Notes under the pieces: model-generated
Told to the model about the DNA's origin: nothing
Databases searched by the model: none
What the model saw: only the letters and a program-made list of their open reading frames with translations
Position numbers and translations under genes: made by a program
NCBI RefSeq assembly: GCF_001644565.1
Contig: NZ_CP011387.1
Location: 1,100,501 to 1,164,500 of the forward strand
Direction of reading: 5' to 3'
DNA: 64,000 nucleotides
Source: Deinococcus puniceus
GTDB taxonomy: Bacteria; Deinococcota; Deinococci; Deinococcales; Deinococcaceae
Shown here: positions 33,698 through 41,895 of the stretch, one piece after another
How positions within the stretch are numbered: position 1 is the first letter of the stretch
Layout: each line of letters begins with the position of its first letter

Positions 33698-34345
33698 ATG
33701 CGAACACTGATCGTCAGCAATCTGGTGACTCTGGACGGGTTTTATGAGGGCAAAGGCCGCAGCCTTGACGCCATCTTCGAGTATTTCCATCCCGACTATC
33801 AGGGCGATCAGAACTTCGATCACTACACCGCCGAGCGCATGCGGGCCGCCGATACGCTGATTCTGAGTGGCCGCCGCAATTTTCTGGACAACATGCGCTA
33901 CTGGGAAAGTGTGGCAGGCGATCAGAGCGCCACCGCCGTTCGGCGCGAGATGGCCGAGTTGCAGCGCCGAATGGAGAAAATCGTGGTGTCCGATCAACTG
34001 ACCCCGCAGGAGTTGGCTCCTTGGGACGGCAACACCCGCATCGTGAAGGTGGCCGACGCCGCTCAAGAAGTGGCTGCCCTGAAAGCGCAGGCTGGCCGTG
34101 AAATCTTTATGTTCGCGGGCCGGGTGCTGTGGAATCATCTGCTGACACACGGCCTCGTGGACGAACTGCATCTCACGACTTTTCCGGTCATCGCAGGCGA
34201 AGGTACGCCGCTGTTCGTGGGGAGACCACCCGTGTCTTTTAAGTTGCTGCACACGCGCACTTGGCAGGGTTCCGGCAATGTGCTGGCCTGCTACGCGGTC
34301 AGCAACAGCAAGGGTCAACCCGGCCAAGGTCAAGAGGGAGTTTGA
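33698..34345 (+). CDS. Dihydrofolate reductase family protein (RibD C-terminal domain)
   Basis: 215 residues with the RibD-C/DHFR fold: [19 protein letters not shown] at the N-terminus, [14 protein letters not shown] for the cofactor loop, [22 protein letters not shown] and [16 protein letters not shown]. Such proteins are NADPH-dependent reductases of unknown substrate, distinct from folate DHFR. The ATG has AAGGAGTG upstream. The stop is immediately followed by the GTG of the hydrolase gene. Confidence 0.86.
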   Translation: MRTLIVSNLVTLDGFYEGKGRSLDAIFEYFHPDYQGDQNFDHYTAERMRAADTLILSGRRNFLDNMRYWESVAGDQSATAVRREMAELQRRMEKIVVSDQLTPQELAPWDGNTRIVKVADAAQEVAALKAQAGREIFMFAGRVLWNHLLTHGLVDELHLTTFPVIAGEGTPLFVGRPPVSFKLLHTRTWQGSGNVLACYAVSNSKGQPGQGQEGV

Positions 34346-35548
34346 GTGGCTGACACAGGCAAAAAGACCAACAGAATCAAGCGTTTTGGCCTGCCTTCGG
34401 TGGGACAGATTCGCAAGCGGCGCGTGCTGGCGTGGGGGGCGGTGGCGTATGCCGTCGCCCTCGGCCTCGGCACGTTGGCGGGCGCGGAAATCACCTTGCG
34501 CTCCAAGACGCGGCGCGTGAAGGGCGTGTTCGTTCCGGTGGGGCGGCGGGGCAACGACATTTGGCTGCCTGCCCTGCCCGAAACCCTGTCGCGCGGTGTG
34601 ATCGGCATTGTGCCGCTGAAGCCCAACAAGGGCCATGCGCTGCTGGGGCCGCCACGCTTGGCCGGAACCTTGGTGCGGCGCGGCGTGCAGGACGAACGCG
34701 GCGTGTTGCCACATGGAGCGCTGGCATGGGCCTCCACGTTCGTCTACAACGGCACGCCTGCCCAATTGGGCGTGGAGTACACCGATACCACCGTGTCTAC
34801 GCCAGTGGGGGAGATGCCCGCGTGGCACATCCCGCCAAGTTCCGGTGAGCCTGACACCCTCATCATCGTCATTCACGGGCATGGCGGGCAGCGTTCCCAA
34901 GCGCTGCGAATGCTTCCGGCGTTGCAGCGCACGGGGGCGGGTTCTCTGTTCGTCACCTTCCGCAATGCCTTTGGTGCGCCGCGCATTGGCAAGGGCTACC
35001 ACTCTCTAGGCGACGCCGAGGCCGAAGACGTGCTGGCCGCGTTGGACTGGGCCAAGGCCAATGGCTACCGCCGCGCCGTGCTGTACGGCTTTTCTATGGG
35101 CGGCAACGTGGCCTTGAGCGTGCTGCGTGAGAAGTTCCAACCCTTTCCAATTCCCGTGCTGGGCGTCATGCTGGACTGTCCGGCCCTCGATTGGCGCGAC
35201 GTGATTTTGTGGCAGGGCCGCCGCTTCGGCCTGCCGCCGATCATGGCCCGTCAAACCGCGTTGTTCGTTCAGCGCCTCGTCACCCGCCGCAGTGGGCAAG
35301 ACTTCGACGCTGTAGACCAGCTTCAGGCCGCGCCCCGCTTTAACGTGCCGATTTTGCTGTTTCACGGCACGCGTGACCGTACCATTCCTATTGCTCAGGC
35401 CGATGCGTTGGCCGCCGCCCGCCCCGACATCGTGGAATACCACCGCGTAGAAGGCGGCAAACATATTCGGGTCTGGAACATAGACCCGGAGAAGTACGAC
35501 GCAGCGGTTGAGGGTTTTGTGGCGCGGGTGCTGGGGGGTGGGGGATGA
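34346..35548 (+). CDS. Membrane-anchored alpha/beta hydrolase
   Basis: 400 residues. A basic N-terminus and one hydrophobic anchor (about 28-46) precede a region of about 110 residues, then an alpha/beta-hydrolase domain: oxyanion region VIHGHGGQRSQ, nucleophile elbow GFSMGG with Ser near 250, acid in LFHGTRDRTIP, and catalytic His in EGGKHIRVW. Likely an esterase or acyl hydrolase, substrate unknown. The GTG follows the previous stop without gap and its own stop overlaps the SUFU gene (ATGA). The position between fadN and fadA may hint at lipid substrates. Confidence 0.85.
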   Translation: MADTGKKTNRIKRFGLPSVGQIRKRRVLAWGAVAYAVALGLGTLAGAEITLRSKTRRVKGVFVPVGRRGNDIWLPALPETLSRGVIGIVPLKPNKGHALLGPPRLAGTLVRRGVQDERGVLPHGALAWASTFVYNGTPAQLGVEYTDTTVSTPVGEMPAWHIPPSSGEPDTLIIVIHGHGGQRSQALRMLPALQRTGAGSLFVTFRNAFGAPRIGKGYHSLGDAEAEDVLAALDWAKANGYRRAVLYGFSMGGNVALSVLREKFQPFPIPVLGVMLDCPALDWRDVILWQGRRFGLPPIMARQTALFVQRLVTRRSGQDFDAVDQLQAAPRFNVPILLFHGTRDRTIPIAQADALAAARPDIVEYHRVEGGKHIRVWNIDPEKYDAAVEGFVARVLGGGG

Positions 35549-36270
35549 CTGATAACAAGACGAAAGGCGGTCAGGACATCATTCGGAGTACACCTGAGGA
35601 GCGCGGTTGGGTTATCCCTGAGCAGGATTCTGAAATTAGGGAAGCTGTGGAGGCCCATGTAGAACGCTTTCTCGGCCCTAGTTCCAGTGTTTGGCACGAA
35701 ATTGTGTCTGACTTGGTACATATTGACGTGTATAAGTTTGAGCCGACGCCTGAGCGCCCATTCTTAACATTGGTCACTTCCGGCATGTCTGATCTGCCTA
35801 TGACCGTGCCTGAAGGCATGGAAGGAGCAGCACGGGCAGAGCTTTTGATCTGCTTACCGCCAGAGTGGCCTTTAGGACAGCTTGGCGACAGCACAACTCA
35901 AGGTGAATTGGCTGACTTCAATAATTACTGGCCTATTCAGACTCTAAAATTCTTAGCCCGATTGCCACACCAGAACCGCACTTGGCTGGGCTGGGGTCAT
36001 AGCATTCCTCTGGGTGATTCTGAAAATCCCATAGCCAACACAGACTTTATCGGTTGTGTCATTGGCCCTGCAATTACGATGCCCGATGAGTTTGTAGGCT
36101 TAGAAATAGGCGATAAAGTTGTTTGGTTCTATGCAATTTATCCTGTCTTCCCTGAAGAGATGCAATTCAAAATAGATACGCCTAATGGGGGAGATGCGCT
36201 TTTTGAACTTTTTGAGCAGGCGGGCGTAAGTGAACTCGTTGATGTCAACCGCAAAAACGTTTGTCTATAA
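35545..36270 (+). CDS. Suppressor-of-fused (SUFU) domain protein
   Basis: 241 residues matching the bacterial SUFU domain: HIDVYKFEPTPERPFLTLVTSGMSD is split over the first half, AELLICLPPEWPL, WPIQTLKFLARLPHQNRTWLGWGHS and FYAIYPVFPEEM follow. Bacterial SUFU proteins are known as immunity proteins in polymorphic-toxin loci, but no toxin gene is adjacent. Base composition is visibly different: 22 of 60 bases are G+C at 36121-36180, against 44 of 60 at 37381-37440 in fadA. The start overlaps the hydrolase stop (ATGA). Confidence 0.85.
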   Translation: MTDNKTKGGQDIIRSTPEERGWVIPEQDSEIREAVEAHVERFLGPSSSVWHEIVSDLVHIDVYKFEPTPERPFLTLVTSGMSDLPMTVPEGMEGAARAELLICLPPEWPLGQLGDSTTQGELADFNNYWPIQTLKFLARLPHQNRTWLGWGHSIPLGDSENPIANTDFIGCVIGPAITMPDEFVGLEIGDKVVWFYAIYPVFPEEMQFKIDTPNGGDALFELFEQAGVSELVDVNRKNVCL

Positions 36271-36333
36271 ATCCCATTGTTTACAGTTCAGAGTGGGCTG
36301 TCTAAAGAATCACCGTTATCAAGGAGAACTATC

Positions 36334-37539
36334 ATGACTTTACGTGACGCAGTTATCGTTTCAGCCGTTCGTACCCCAGTAGGCCGGGGCGTCAAAGGCA
36401 CGCTCGCCAACACTCGCCCTGATGATCTGGCCGCCCTCGTGCTGAATGAAGCCGTGCGGCGGGCAGGCGTAGACGTGTCCCTCGTGGAAGACGTGTATTT
36501 TGGCTGCGCCATTCCCGAAGCCGAACAGGGCCTGAATGTGGCGCGAATGGCCGCGCTGCGGGCCGGAATGCCCGATACGGTGGGCGGCGTGACCGTCAAC
36601 CGCTTTTGCTCCAGCGGGCTGCAAACCATCGCTATGGCGGCGGCGGCCATTCAATCCGGGCAGGCCGACGTGATGCTGGCGGGCGGCGTGGAAAGCATGA
36701 GCATGGTGCCCATGAGCGGCCACAACCCTAGCCCGAACCCCGAACTGGTAGACGTGCGTCCCGGCGCGTACATCGGCATGGGCCTGACCGCCGAAAACGT
36801 GGCCGCCAAATACGGCGTGTCGCGTGAGGATCAGGACGCCTTTGCCTACCGCAGCCACCAGCGGGCCGCCGCCGCGCAGGATGCGGGTAAATTCGACGCC
36901 GAAATCATTGCCGTGCCTGTGCGCGTAGACAAGGTGAAGGGCACCAAAATCACGTCTACCACCGTCAACTTCGACAAAGACGAACTGATTCGCCGCGACG
37001 CCAACATTGCCGATATGGCGAAAGTGCGCCCCGCCTTCAAAATGGGCGGAAGCGTCAGCGCGGCTAACTCCAGCCCCTTTAGCGATGGAGCCGCCGCCGT
37101 GCTGATCATGAGCGGCGAGAAGGCGCAGGAACTCGGCATCAAGCCTCTGGCAAAGTTCCTCGGCTTCGCGGTGGCGGGCGTGGAACCCGAACTGATGGGC
37201 ATCGGCCCCGTGAAAGCCGTGCCCAAAGTGCTGGCCCAAACTGGCCTGACACTGGCCGACATTGACCTGATCGAACTGAACGAGGCGTTCGCGGCCCAAA
37301 GCTTGGCGGTGGCCCGCGAACTGGGGCTGAATCAGGAGATCATGAACGTGAACGGCGGCGCGATTGCGCTGGGGCATCCGCTGGGCTGCTCCGGGGCCAA
37401 GCTCGCCACGAGCGCCATCTACGAGTTGCAGCGGCGCGGCGGCGGCAAAGCCCTGATTACCATGTGCATCGGCGGCGGCATGGGCGCGGCGGGAATTATC
37501 GAAGTGTATCCGGCAGACGTGGCGTTAGCGGCTGACTGA
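36334..37539 (+). CDS. fadA: Acetyl-CoA acyltransferase (thiolase FadA)
   Basis: Last step of beta-oxidation. [11 protein letters not shown] is at the N-terminus, the acylated Cys lies in [11 protein letters not shown] near residue 90, ELNEAFAAQ near 310, the catalytic His in [16 protein letters not shown], and the second Cys in [11 protein letters not shown]. 401 residues. The start is ATG at 36334 with AAGGAG 7 nt upstream. An in-frame extension to 36277 is unlikely. It is the natural partner of fadN but separated from it by three other genes. A strong terminator follows. Confidence 0.94.
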   Translation: MTLRDAVIVSAVRTPVGRGVKGTLANTRPDDLAALVLNEAVRRAGVDVSLVEDVYFGCAIPEAEQGLNVARMAALRAGMPDTVGGVTVNRFCSSGLQTIAMAAAAIQSGQADVMLAGGVESMSMVPMSGHNPSPNPELVDVRPGAYIGMGLTAENVAAKYGVSREDQDAFAYRSHQRAAAAQDAGKFDAEIIAVPVRVDKVKGTKITSTTVNFDKDELIRRDANIADMAKVRPAFKMGGSVSAANSSPFSDGAAAVLIMSGEKAQELGIKPLAKFLGFAVAGVEPELMGIGPVKAVPKVLAQTGLTLADIDLIELNEAFAAQSLAVARELGLNQEIMNVNGGAIALGHPLGCSGAKLATSAIYELQRRGGGKALITMCIGGGMGAAGIIEVYPADVALAAD

Positions 37540-37554
37540 GGAGTAGGAATGGGA

Positions 37555-37586
37555 GAGGGGCCACCGGGTAAGTTTGGTGGCCCCTC
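37555..37586. terminator. Bidirectional terminator after fadA
   Basis: Perfect 11-bp arms GAGGGGCCACC (37555-37565) and GGTGGCCCCTC (37576-37586), between convergent genes. Confidence 0.8.
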
Positions 37587-37602
37587 ATCTATGACTTGAT
37601 CC

Positions 37603-38526
37603 TCAGCGGTTGTTCAGCAGATGGAGTGCCGCACTCTTAAGCGGGCTGAAGCTTTGGCTGGCGGGGGCGAGGTTGGGTGTTGTGGCGCGGTTGTTGGCAA
37701 ACTGCCGTTTCACAGCGTCAGCGGCCAAGTTCCGGGCGGCACTTTCGGCCTGAATTTTTGCGCTCTGGCTGGTGGGCACCTCGGCAGAGACTTGAACAAG
37801 GACGACCCTAACAGCCTGACTGGGTTCCTGAGTCGTGCGGTTGAAGACAGTCCCTTCTCCAAAAAAGGTAGCTGAACCTTGAAAGTTTTCCAATTGTCCA
37901 TCGGTGTCTCTGGCAATCAAATAGATGCGGCTATCGGTTGTGCTGAGGTCATAGGTAAAGCCTGTTTCTAGCGTTCCCGCCGCTGCAATTGGCCCAAGTA
38001 AGGTAAAACCCGTTTGCGTCTGACTGTCATTGGTATAAACGCCAAAAGCAACCGTGCGGCCAGCTTCAGCGACTTGTTCGGAGAGGATGAACACGCCGTT
38101 GGCTATAACCGTGCCTGAAGTGTTGGCAACGGCCCAGCCCCACACACCCTGATAGAGCGTTGGTGTGCGGGCCACGTTGATGAGAACCTGAGCGCCCCCC
38201 TGACCCTGATTGCCAGCGGCGTCGTAGGCTTTGGCCGTCACGTTCAGGGTGCCGTTATTGGCGCTGGACACAGTAAAGCCTGCGGTATAAGGGGCAGTCG
38301 TATCAGTCTCAAACGGCGTTGCTTCCGTACCCCTGTAAAATTCCACCTTCGTTACGCCGACATTGTCGCTGGTGTTGGCCGTGAGGTTCACGGTTGTGCC
38401 GTTTTGAGCAGCACTCAAACTGACGCTAGGCGCTGTGGTATCGGCGGCTGGGGGAGTTGTGCCACCGCCTCCACATGCGGCCAGCAGGAGGGCAGTACTG
38501 ATCAGCGGAAGAGTTAGGCGTCTCAC
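37603..38526 (-). CDS. Ig-like domain lipoprotein
   Basis: 307 residues from the GTG at 38526: signal RRLTLPLISTALLLAAC with the lipobox LAAC, then GGGGTT and one Ig-like domain (about 30-120) of the VTKVEFYRG...TAKAYDAAGNQG type. A unique C-terminal part of about 190 residues (GVWGWAVANTSG...) has no family I recognise, ending in an Ala/Gln/Asn-rich segment. Surface-exposed or periplasmic role inferred. The GTG is 7 nt after TACAGT. In-frame upstream residues to 38595 run across that promoter. Confidence 0.72.
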   Translation of the reverse strand: MRRLTLPLISTALLLAACGGGGTTPPAADTTAPSVSLSAAQNGTTVNLTANTSDNVGVTKVEFYRGTEATPFETDTTAPYTAGFTVSSANNGTLNVTAKAYDAAGNQGQGGAQVLINVARTPTLYQGVWGWAVANTSGTVIANGVFILSEQVAEAGRTVAFGVYTNDSQTQTGFTLLGPIAAAGTLETGFTYDLSTTDSRIYLIARDTDGQLENFQGSATFFGEGTVFNRTTQEPSQAVRVVLVQVSAEVPTSQSAKIQAESAARNLAADAVKRQFANNRATTPNLAPASQSFSPLKSAALHLLNNR

Positions 38527-38533
38527 ATTCAAA

Positions 38534-38539
38534 ACTGTA
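38534..38539 (-). promoter_or_regulatory. Leaderless-type -10 (TACAGT)
   Basis: Minus strand TACAGT, seven nucleotides, then the GTG at 38526. Confidence 0.55.
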
Positions 38540-38610
38540 GGGTCGAACTTTACGGCGTGTTGCCTCATTTGCCCATCCACTGCTCTTTCCCCCATCTTCT
38601 GCCCTTGCGC

Positions 38611-38616
38611 TAACCT
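38611..38616 (+). promoter_or_regulatory. Leaderless-type -10 (TAACCT)
   Basis: TAACCT, six nucleotides, then the ATG at 38623; divergent from the preceding promoter. Confidence 0.5.
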
Positions 38617-38622
38617 TTAACG

Positions 38623-39843
38623 ATGTCTACTCCCTCAACTCCCCCCACCCCGCCGCGCCTGCGCCTCCGCATTACGGCGGCGGCAGAAGGTTACGTGCGG
38701 GCGGGCCATCCGTGGGTGTACGAATCCAGCGTGCGCGAGCAAAACCGCGACGCCGAGGCCGGAGAACTGGCCGTGATCTATGACCGCCGTGACCGCTTCC
38801 TCGCCATCGGCCTGTTCGATCCACAGTCGCCGTTGCGGGTGCGCGTGCTGCACGCCGGTTCTCCTGCTACCCTCAACGACGCTTGGTGGGCCGCCCATTT
38901 AGACAAATCGCTTGACCTCCGCACGCCGCTGTTTGGTGAGGATACCGACGGCTACCGCCTGATCAACGGCGAATCGGACGGCTGGCCGGGGCTGGTGCTC
39001 GACCGCTACGGCTCGGTGCTGGTGGTCAAGCTGTACACGGCGGCTTGGTTTCCTCACCTAGAGCGCGTGCTGGGACTGCTGGCCGCACGGTTCCCCGATT
39101 TTGCCGTGGTACTGCGCCTCAGCCGCAATATTCAAGAGCGGGCGCGGGCGGCGGGGCTGGCCGATGGACAGGTCGTGCAGGGGAACTTACCCCAAGCCAG
39201 CGTCGTCTTTTCGGAAACGGGCATCTTGTTCGAGGCTGATGTGGTGCGCGGCCAGAAAACCGGGTTTTTCCTCGATCAGCGCGAGAACCGCCGCCGGGTA
39301 GAATCGCTGGCGCGGGGGCGGCGGGTGCTGAATGCCTTCTCGTTTTCGGGCGGCTTCAGCCTGTACGCGGCGCGGGGCGGGGCCACCGATGTGTTCAGTG
39401 TGGATCTCAGCGCCCACGCCCTCGCCAGTGCCAAAAGCAACTTTGCCATGAATGCAGGCAATCCCCGGATAGCCGCCGCCACGCACGAAACCATTCAGGC
39501 CGACGTGTTCGAGTGGCTGGCCGAAACCGACCTGACCTTCGATCTGATTATTCTTGACCCGCCCAGCCTTGCCCGCCGCGAAACCGAGCGGGAAGGCGCT
39601 ATCCGCGCCTACGGCAAACTGGCCGCCGACGCCATTCGCCTCCTTTCGCCGGGCGGCATTCTGGTCAGTGCGTCGTGCAGTGCCCACGTCAGCGCCGACG
39701 AATTTTGGGACGCCGTGCGCCGCGCCGCCGATGAAAGTGGCCGGGGCTGGCGCGAGCAGCGCACCACCCGCCACGCCCCTGACCACCACGCCTCCTTCAC
39801 CGAAGCCGAGTATTTGAAAGCGATTTATTTGGAAGTGAACTGA
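38623..39843 (+). CDS. Class I SAM-dependent rRNA methyltransferase (RlmI/RlmK-like)
   Basis: 406 residues with an N-terminal PUA-type RNA-binding domain ([12 protein letters not shown] near residue 30), the RlmI middle domain ([17 protein letters not shown]) and a Rossmann methyltransferase: [20 protein letters not shown] for SAM binding, [12 protein letters not shown] as motif IV, and [14 protein letters not shown] as motif VI. This matches the RlmI family that makes 5-methylcytosine in 23S rRNA. The methylated base here is not known. Confidence 0.88.
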   Translation: MSTPSTPPTPPRLRLRITAAAEGYVRAGHPWVYESSVREQNRDAEAGELAVIYDRRDRFLAIGLFDPQSPLRVRVLHAGSPATLNDAWWAAHLDKSLDLRTPLFGEDTDGYRLINGESDGWPGLVLDRYGSVLVVKLYTAAWFPHLERVLGLLAARFPDFAVVLRLSRNIQERARAAGLADGQVVQGNLPQASVVFSETGILFEADVVRGQKTGFFLDQRENRRRVESLARGRRVLNAFSFSGGFSLYAARGGATDVFSVDLSAHALASAKSNFAMNAGNPRIAAATHETIQADVFEWLAETDLTFDLIILDPPSLARRETEREGAIRAYGKLAADAIRLLSPGGILVSASCSAHVSADEFWDAVRRAADESGRGWREQRTTRHAPDHHASFTEAEYLKAIYLEVN

Positions 39844-39870
39844 GAAAACCCATTGGCTTTCGGCACACTT

Positions 39871-40410
39871 TCAAGGCAGAACGGGTTGGCTGCTCAACAG
39901 GCCCGCTTCCAGCAAAATGCATTGAGCCACGTCGTTTAAAGAGAGTGACGCATCAAAGGTTCGCTCGTGCGAGACATTCAGGGTATCGCCGGTGCGAAAC
40001 CAAGGCCGCATATCGCCAATGCTAAATTCAGTCGCTTGTGGGCGGGTCGCGTGCCGCCGAGCCGTTTCCTCAAAATCGAGGTCAAAGTAGTAGAAGTTTG
40101 TTTGTCCAGCATGGTCGTGCTGTAGGCCATGTAGCATCTCGCTGTAATGATCGGCATAGAGAATGCCTTCCAGCACGACATGGAAGCCGTGATCAAGTGC
40201 GTACCGAACCGTCTGATCGATCAGGCCGATGTTGGGCGCGTCCGGTAGATCGTGTTCCCTGAGCAGAATTCGGCGCAAGTAATCCTGTTCTACCCACGCC
40301 AGCCCGTAGCCGTAGGCCTGACGCAGTGTACGGGCCACGCTGCTTTTGCCCGAGCCGGAGTTGCCCCGCAAAACGATCAGGCGCGTGTCGGGCGAACCAA
40401 AAGGCGTCAC
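39871..40410 (-). CDS. P-loop kinase-like ATPase (AAA_33 type)
   Basis: 179 residues. P-loop GNSGSGKSS near residue 16, LIVLRG strand before it, WVEQDYLRRILL after it, and VVLEGILYADHY as Walker-B-like segment; ARRHATRPQATEFS gives an arginine-rich lid. This is the pattern of small nucleoside/antibiotic-type kinases. The phosphate acceptor is unknown. The start is GTG, 6 nt after TAGAGT. It is divergent from the DMT-MarR operon. Confidence 0.8.
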   Translation of the reverse strand: MTPFGSPDTRLIVLRGNSGSGKSSVARTLRQAYGYGLAWVEQDYLRRILLREHDLPDAPNIGLIDQTVRYALDHGFHVVLEGILYADHYSEMLHGLQHDHAGQTNFYYFDLDFEETARRHATRPQATEFSIGDMRPWFRTGDTLNVSHERTFDASLSLNDVAQCILLEAGLLSSQPVLP

Positions 40411-40416
40411 CCGAGA

Positions 40417-40422
40417 ACTCTA
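40417..40422 (-). promoter_or_regulatory. Leaderless-type -10 (TAGAGT)
   Basis: Minus strand TAGAGT, six nucleotides, then the GTG at 40410. Confidence 0.5.
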
Positions 40423-40430
40423 CCAAGCCT

Positions 40431-40442
40431 AGAAACGTTTCT
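40431..40442. promoter_or_regulatory. Palindrome AGAAACGTTTCT in the divergent promoter region
   Basis: A perfect 12-bp palindrome, just upstream of the kinase -10 and of the transporter -35. Candidate regulator site. Confidence 0.4.
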
Positions 40443-40450
40443 TAAACTCT

Positions 40451-40479
40451 TTCACCAGTTTAATTTTAACTGGTACACT
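40451..40479 (+). promoter_or_regulatory. Promoter and MarR-type operator of the DMT-MarR operon
   Basis: TTCACC (40451-40456), 17 nt, TACACT (40474-40479), then 6 nt to the ATG at 40486. The spacer is almost filled by CCAGTT-taatttt-AACTGG (40455-40473), a dyad with 6-bp arms, ideally placed for autorepression by the MarR protein encoded at the operon end. Confidence 0.65.
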
Positions 40480-40485
40480 ACCTCC

Positions 40486-40923
40486 ATGAATCCACGCCTG
40501 CTGTTCGCGGTGGCGGTGGGGCTGCTCTTGCCCGTGCAGTTCGCGCTCAACAGTTCGCTTACGCCCTACACGCATTCTCCAGTCGCTACCGCTGCCGTGT
40601 CTTACAGCGTCGGCGCGTTGTTCCTCACGCTGGGGCTGCTCATCGCGGGGCGGGGCCGCCTCTCGTTTGCCCCCCTGCGCGGCGCTCCGGTCTGGAGCTT
40701 TCTGGGCGGCTTGGTGGGCAGCGCCTACGTGGTGTCCAGCGTGGTGCTGACCCGTTCGTTGGGTGCGGCGTTGGCGGTGTCGTTGGTCATCGCCGCGCAA
40801 GTCATCGCCAGCCTCGCCTTCGATCATTTTGGCGTGCTGGGGCTGCCCAAGCGCCCGTTCAACAGGCAGCGGGCCACCGTCCTCGTGCTCGTGCTGGCCG
40901 GACTTGGCCTTCAGGTGCTCTGA
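40486..40923 (+). CDS. Small DMT-superfamily transporter subunit (DUF606/YdcZ), first copy
   Basis: 145 residues with about five membrane helices. VAVGLLLPVQFALNSSL at the N-terminus, and the C-terminal LGLPKRPFNRQRATVLVLVLAG is the DUF606 signature. These half-size transporters usually work as pairs of opposite orientation; here the second copy overlaps it by one nucleotide (TGATG). The substrate is unknown. The proposed transcript starts at or near the ATG. Confidence 0.85.
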   Translation: MNPRLLFAVAVGLLLPVQFALNSSLTPYTHSPVATAAVSYSVGALFLTLGLLIAGRGRLSFAPLRGAPVWSFLGGLVGSAYVVSSVVLTRSLGAALAVSLVIAAQVIASLAFDHFGVLGLPKRPFNRQRATVLVLVLAGLGLQVL

Positions 40924-41381
40924 TGTTGATTCCCTTAGTCGGTGCCGTCGCTGCGGGCCTCGGCCTGTCGCTGGGGCTGGTGCTGAACGTGCGGTTGGCG
41001 GCCCACAGCGGTCAACCCGTCCTCGCCAGCCTGATCAATTTTTTGGTGGGCATGACTGTCACGCTGATTCTGGCGCTGCTGGGTGTGTTGGGGCAGGCCA
41101 GTTTTCCCGCCGGGGCCGAAGCTTGGATGTGGCTGGGCGGCGCAGTCGGGGCCGGATACGTGGTGCTGACCTTGTTTACGGCGCGGCTGCTGGGGGTGGC
41201 GGCCAGTACCGCAGGCGTCACCTTGGGCCAGATTTTGGGGGCGCGAATCATAGACGCTTTCGGGCTGCTGGGCCAACCGGTGCGCCCAGTCAGCGTCACC
41301 GCCATTCTGGGGGCGGCCCTGCTGGTGGCAGCAGTCTTGATTTTGGCCCGCGAACGCCAGACGGTGCAGGCTCAACCATGA
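40923..41381 (+). CDS. Small DMT-superfamily transporter subunit (DUF606/YdcZ), second copy
   Basis: 152 residues, five hydrophobic segments, beginning GAVAAGLGLSLGLVLNVRLAA. The C-terminal LGQPVRPVSVTAILGAALLV corresponds to the LGLPKRPFNRQR segment of the first copy. Likely forms a heterodimer with it. It overlaps both neighbours (TGATG before, ATGA after), so all three genes are translationally coupled. Confidence 0.85.
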   Translation: MLIPLVGAVAAGLGLSLGLVLNVRLAAHSGQPVLASLINFLVGMTVTLILALLGVLGQASFPAGAEAWMWLGGAVGAGYVVLTLFTARLLGVAASTAGVTLGQILGARIIDAFGLLGQPVRPVSVTAILGAALLVAAVLILARERQTVQAQP

Positions 41382-41866
41382 AAACCCCCGACCTCTTGGC
41401 CCGCATAGACCACGATTGGCGGCAAGCTCGGCCCGATCTAGACCCCTCGCCTATGCTGACCATCATCGCCATTCAGCGCACGGGCGTCTTGCTGGGCGAA
41501 GAATTGGAAGCCTTTTTTGCGCGGCACAGCCTCACGCCGTCCAGCTTCGATGTGCTGGCAACGCTGCGCCGTTCTGCACCCCCGGAAGGTCTGCCGCTGT
41601 CTCAATTGGGCACCCTGATGGCGATTACGCCGCCCGCCGTGACCAAGCGAATAGACTCGCTGGAAGGGCGTGGGCTGGTCAGCCGTCAGGCGCATCCCAC
41701 AGACCGCCGCGCCTTTTTGGTGGCCCTTACTGCCGAAGGGCTGGCTCTGGTCGATCAAGTCTTGCCGCTGCACCTCACCAACGAACGCCGCCTCTTGGCA
41801 GGCCTGACCGAGCCGGAGCGCCAGCAGTTGCGGGATTTGTTGGGCAAGTTGGATTTGCCGCTGTAG
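41378..41866 (+). CDS. MarR-family transcriptional regulator
   Basis: 162 residues with the MarR winged helix: LTPSSFDVLATLRRS, LPLSQLGTLMAITPPAVTKRIDSLEGRGLVSRQ in two parts as recognition helix region, and the wing HPTDRRAFLVALTAEG. It is the third gene of the DMT operon (start overlaps the previous stop). By family habit it should repress its own operon, and a palindrome sits in that promoter. The inducer may be the exported compound. Confidence 0.9.
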   Translation: MKTPDLLARIDHDWRQARPDLDPSPMLTIIAIQRTGVLLGEELEAFFARHSLTPSSFDVLATLRRSAPPEGLPLSQLGTLMAITPPAVTKRIDSLEGRGLVSRQAHPTDRRAFLVALTAEGLALVDQVLPLHLTNERRLLAGLTEPERQQLRDLLGKLDLPL

Positions 41867-41895
41867 GGCGGTGTTGAGCTTTTAGGGCTGAATGT

